Source of the DNA: Kiloniellaceae bacterium | Lineage (GTDB): Bacteria; Pseudomonadota; Alphaproteobacteria; Kiloniellales; J153 | Length of the DNA: 64,000 bases | Direction of reading: 5' to 3' | NCBI GenBank assembly: GCA_021776175.1 | Contig: JAJFGJ010000034.1 | Coordinates: 78,046 to 142,045, forward strand | Part shown: piece by piece, positions 63,946 through 64,000 of the stretch | Layout of the letters: each line of letters opens with the position of its first letter | Position numbering within the stretch: the first letter of the stretch is position 1 | Program-made: the position numbers and the translations under genes | Notes under the pieces: model-generated | The model's input: the letters and a program-made list of their open reading frames with translations, nothing else | Told to the model about the DNA's origin: nothing | Databases searched by the model: none

Positions 63946-64000
63946 CCCCCCCCCCCGAAACCGCCCCCACCCGGGGGTGGGGAGAGCGGGGGGGAGGGGA
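63946..64000. repeat. Low-complexity C/G tract at the window edge
   Basis: A run of eleven C (63946-63956), then the dyad CCCCACCC-GG-GGGTGGGG (63965-63982) and a G-rich tail. It follows ccr by 45 bases. It may be a transcription-stop structure or a low-quality sequence stretch. The window ends inside it. Confidence 0.5.

Overview
The window is dense, high-GC (roughly two-thirds by eye) alphaproteobacterial chromosome, most like a member of the Rhodospirillales. The reasons are the order ubiB-ubiE-mutM-enoyl-CoA hydratase-rpsT-dnaA, a MipZ division ATPase, GANTC sites clustered near dnaA, a bactofilin, a complete ccm cluster, and the ethylmalonyl-CoA pathway pair ecm/ccr. There are no rRNA genes, no convincing tRNA, no CRISPR array, no prophage and no insertion sequence. 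This is mostly core genome with one small accessory island, a toxin-antitoxin pair at 42.5-43.7 kb.

Layout. 0-4.4 kb: ubiquinone genes (ubiB cut by the window edge, ubiE), divergent mutM, a small exported protein, enoyl-CoA hydratase and rpsT, ending in two terminators. 4.4-11.7 kb: a 0.5-kb gene-free region, then dnaA, dnaN, recF and gyrB. 11.8-15.7 kb: a class A penicillin-binding protein, a MipZ with an unusual N-terminal TerB-like domain, and a VOC protein. 15.7-18.4 kb, minus strand: a YgjP-type metallopeptidase, an Ada-like DNA alkyltransferase and a LysR regulator. 18.7-23.8 kb: an sn-glycerol-3-phosphate ABC importer (ugpB-A-E-C) followed by a GpdQ/CpdA-type phosphodiesterase. 23.9-28.2 kb: late cobalamin steps (divergent CobD/CbiB, CobC-like phosphatase, CobS, CobT) and a SYLF protein. 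28.2-33.4 kb: an ABC exporter, a degenerate EAL protein, a PPP-type phosphatase, and speD-speE behind a tandem-repeat leader. 33.8-42.3 kb: unknown membrane and secreted proteins, YciB, an AEC carrier, an AmpG-like MFS protein, TypA/BipA and an adenosine kinase. 42.5-43.7 kb: a MntA/HepT-type toxin-antitoxin module whose antitoxin has two extra domains. 43.8-50.6 kb: EI24 protein, bactofilin, lipoprotein, ASCH protein, endonuclease III, DUF2244, GNAT, DapB, rhomboid and a ribbon-helix-helix protein. 50.6-53.9 kb: a polar amino-acid ABC importer. 54.0-60.0 kb: ccmABCDEFGH without ccmI. 60.3-63.9 kb: divergent ecm and ccr.

Some parts fit together. Ecm needs adenosylcobalamin and the same window carries late B12 assembly genes. 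The ugp importer and the adjacent phosphodiesterase would together take up and split glycerophosphodiesters. Both ABC importers have a strong hairpin directly after the gene for the binding protein, as expected where that gene is expressed above its permeases. The most unusual items are the three-part MntA-like antitoxin, the TerB-MipZ fusion, the three 33-bp repeats in front of speD, a Fpg lacking its fourth zinc-finger cysteine, and a catalytically degenerate EAL protein next to a phosphatase. All functional names come from reading motifs and gene order; no database search was run.
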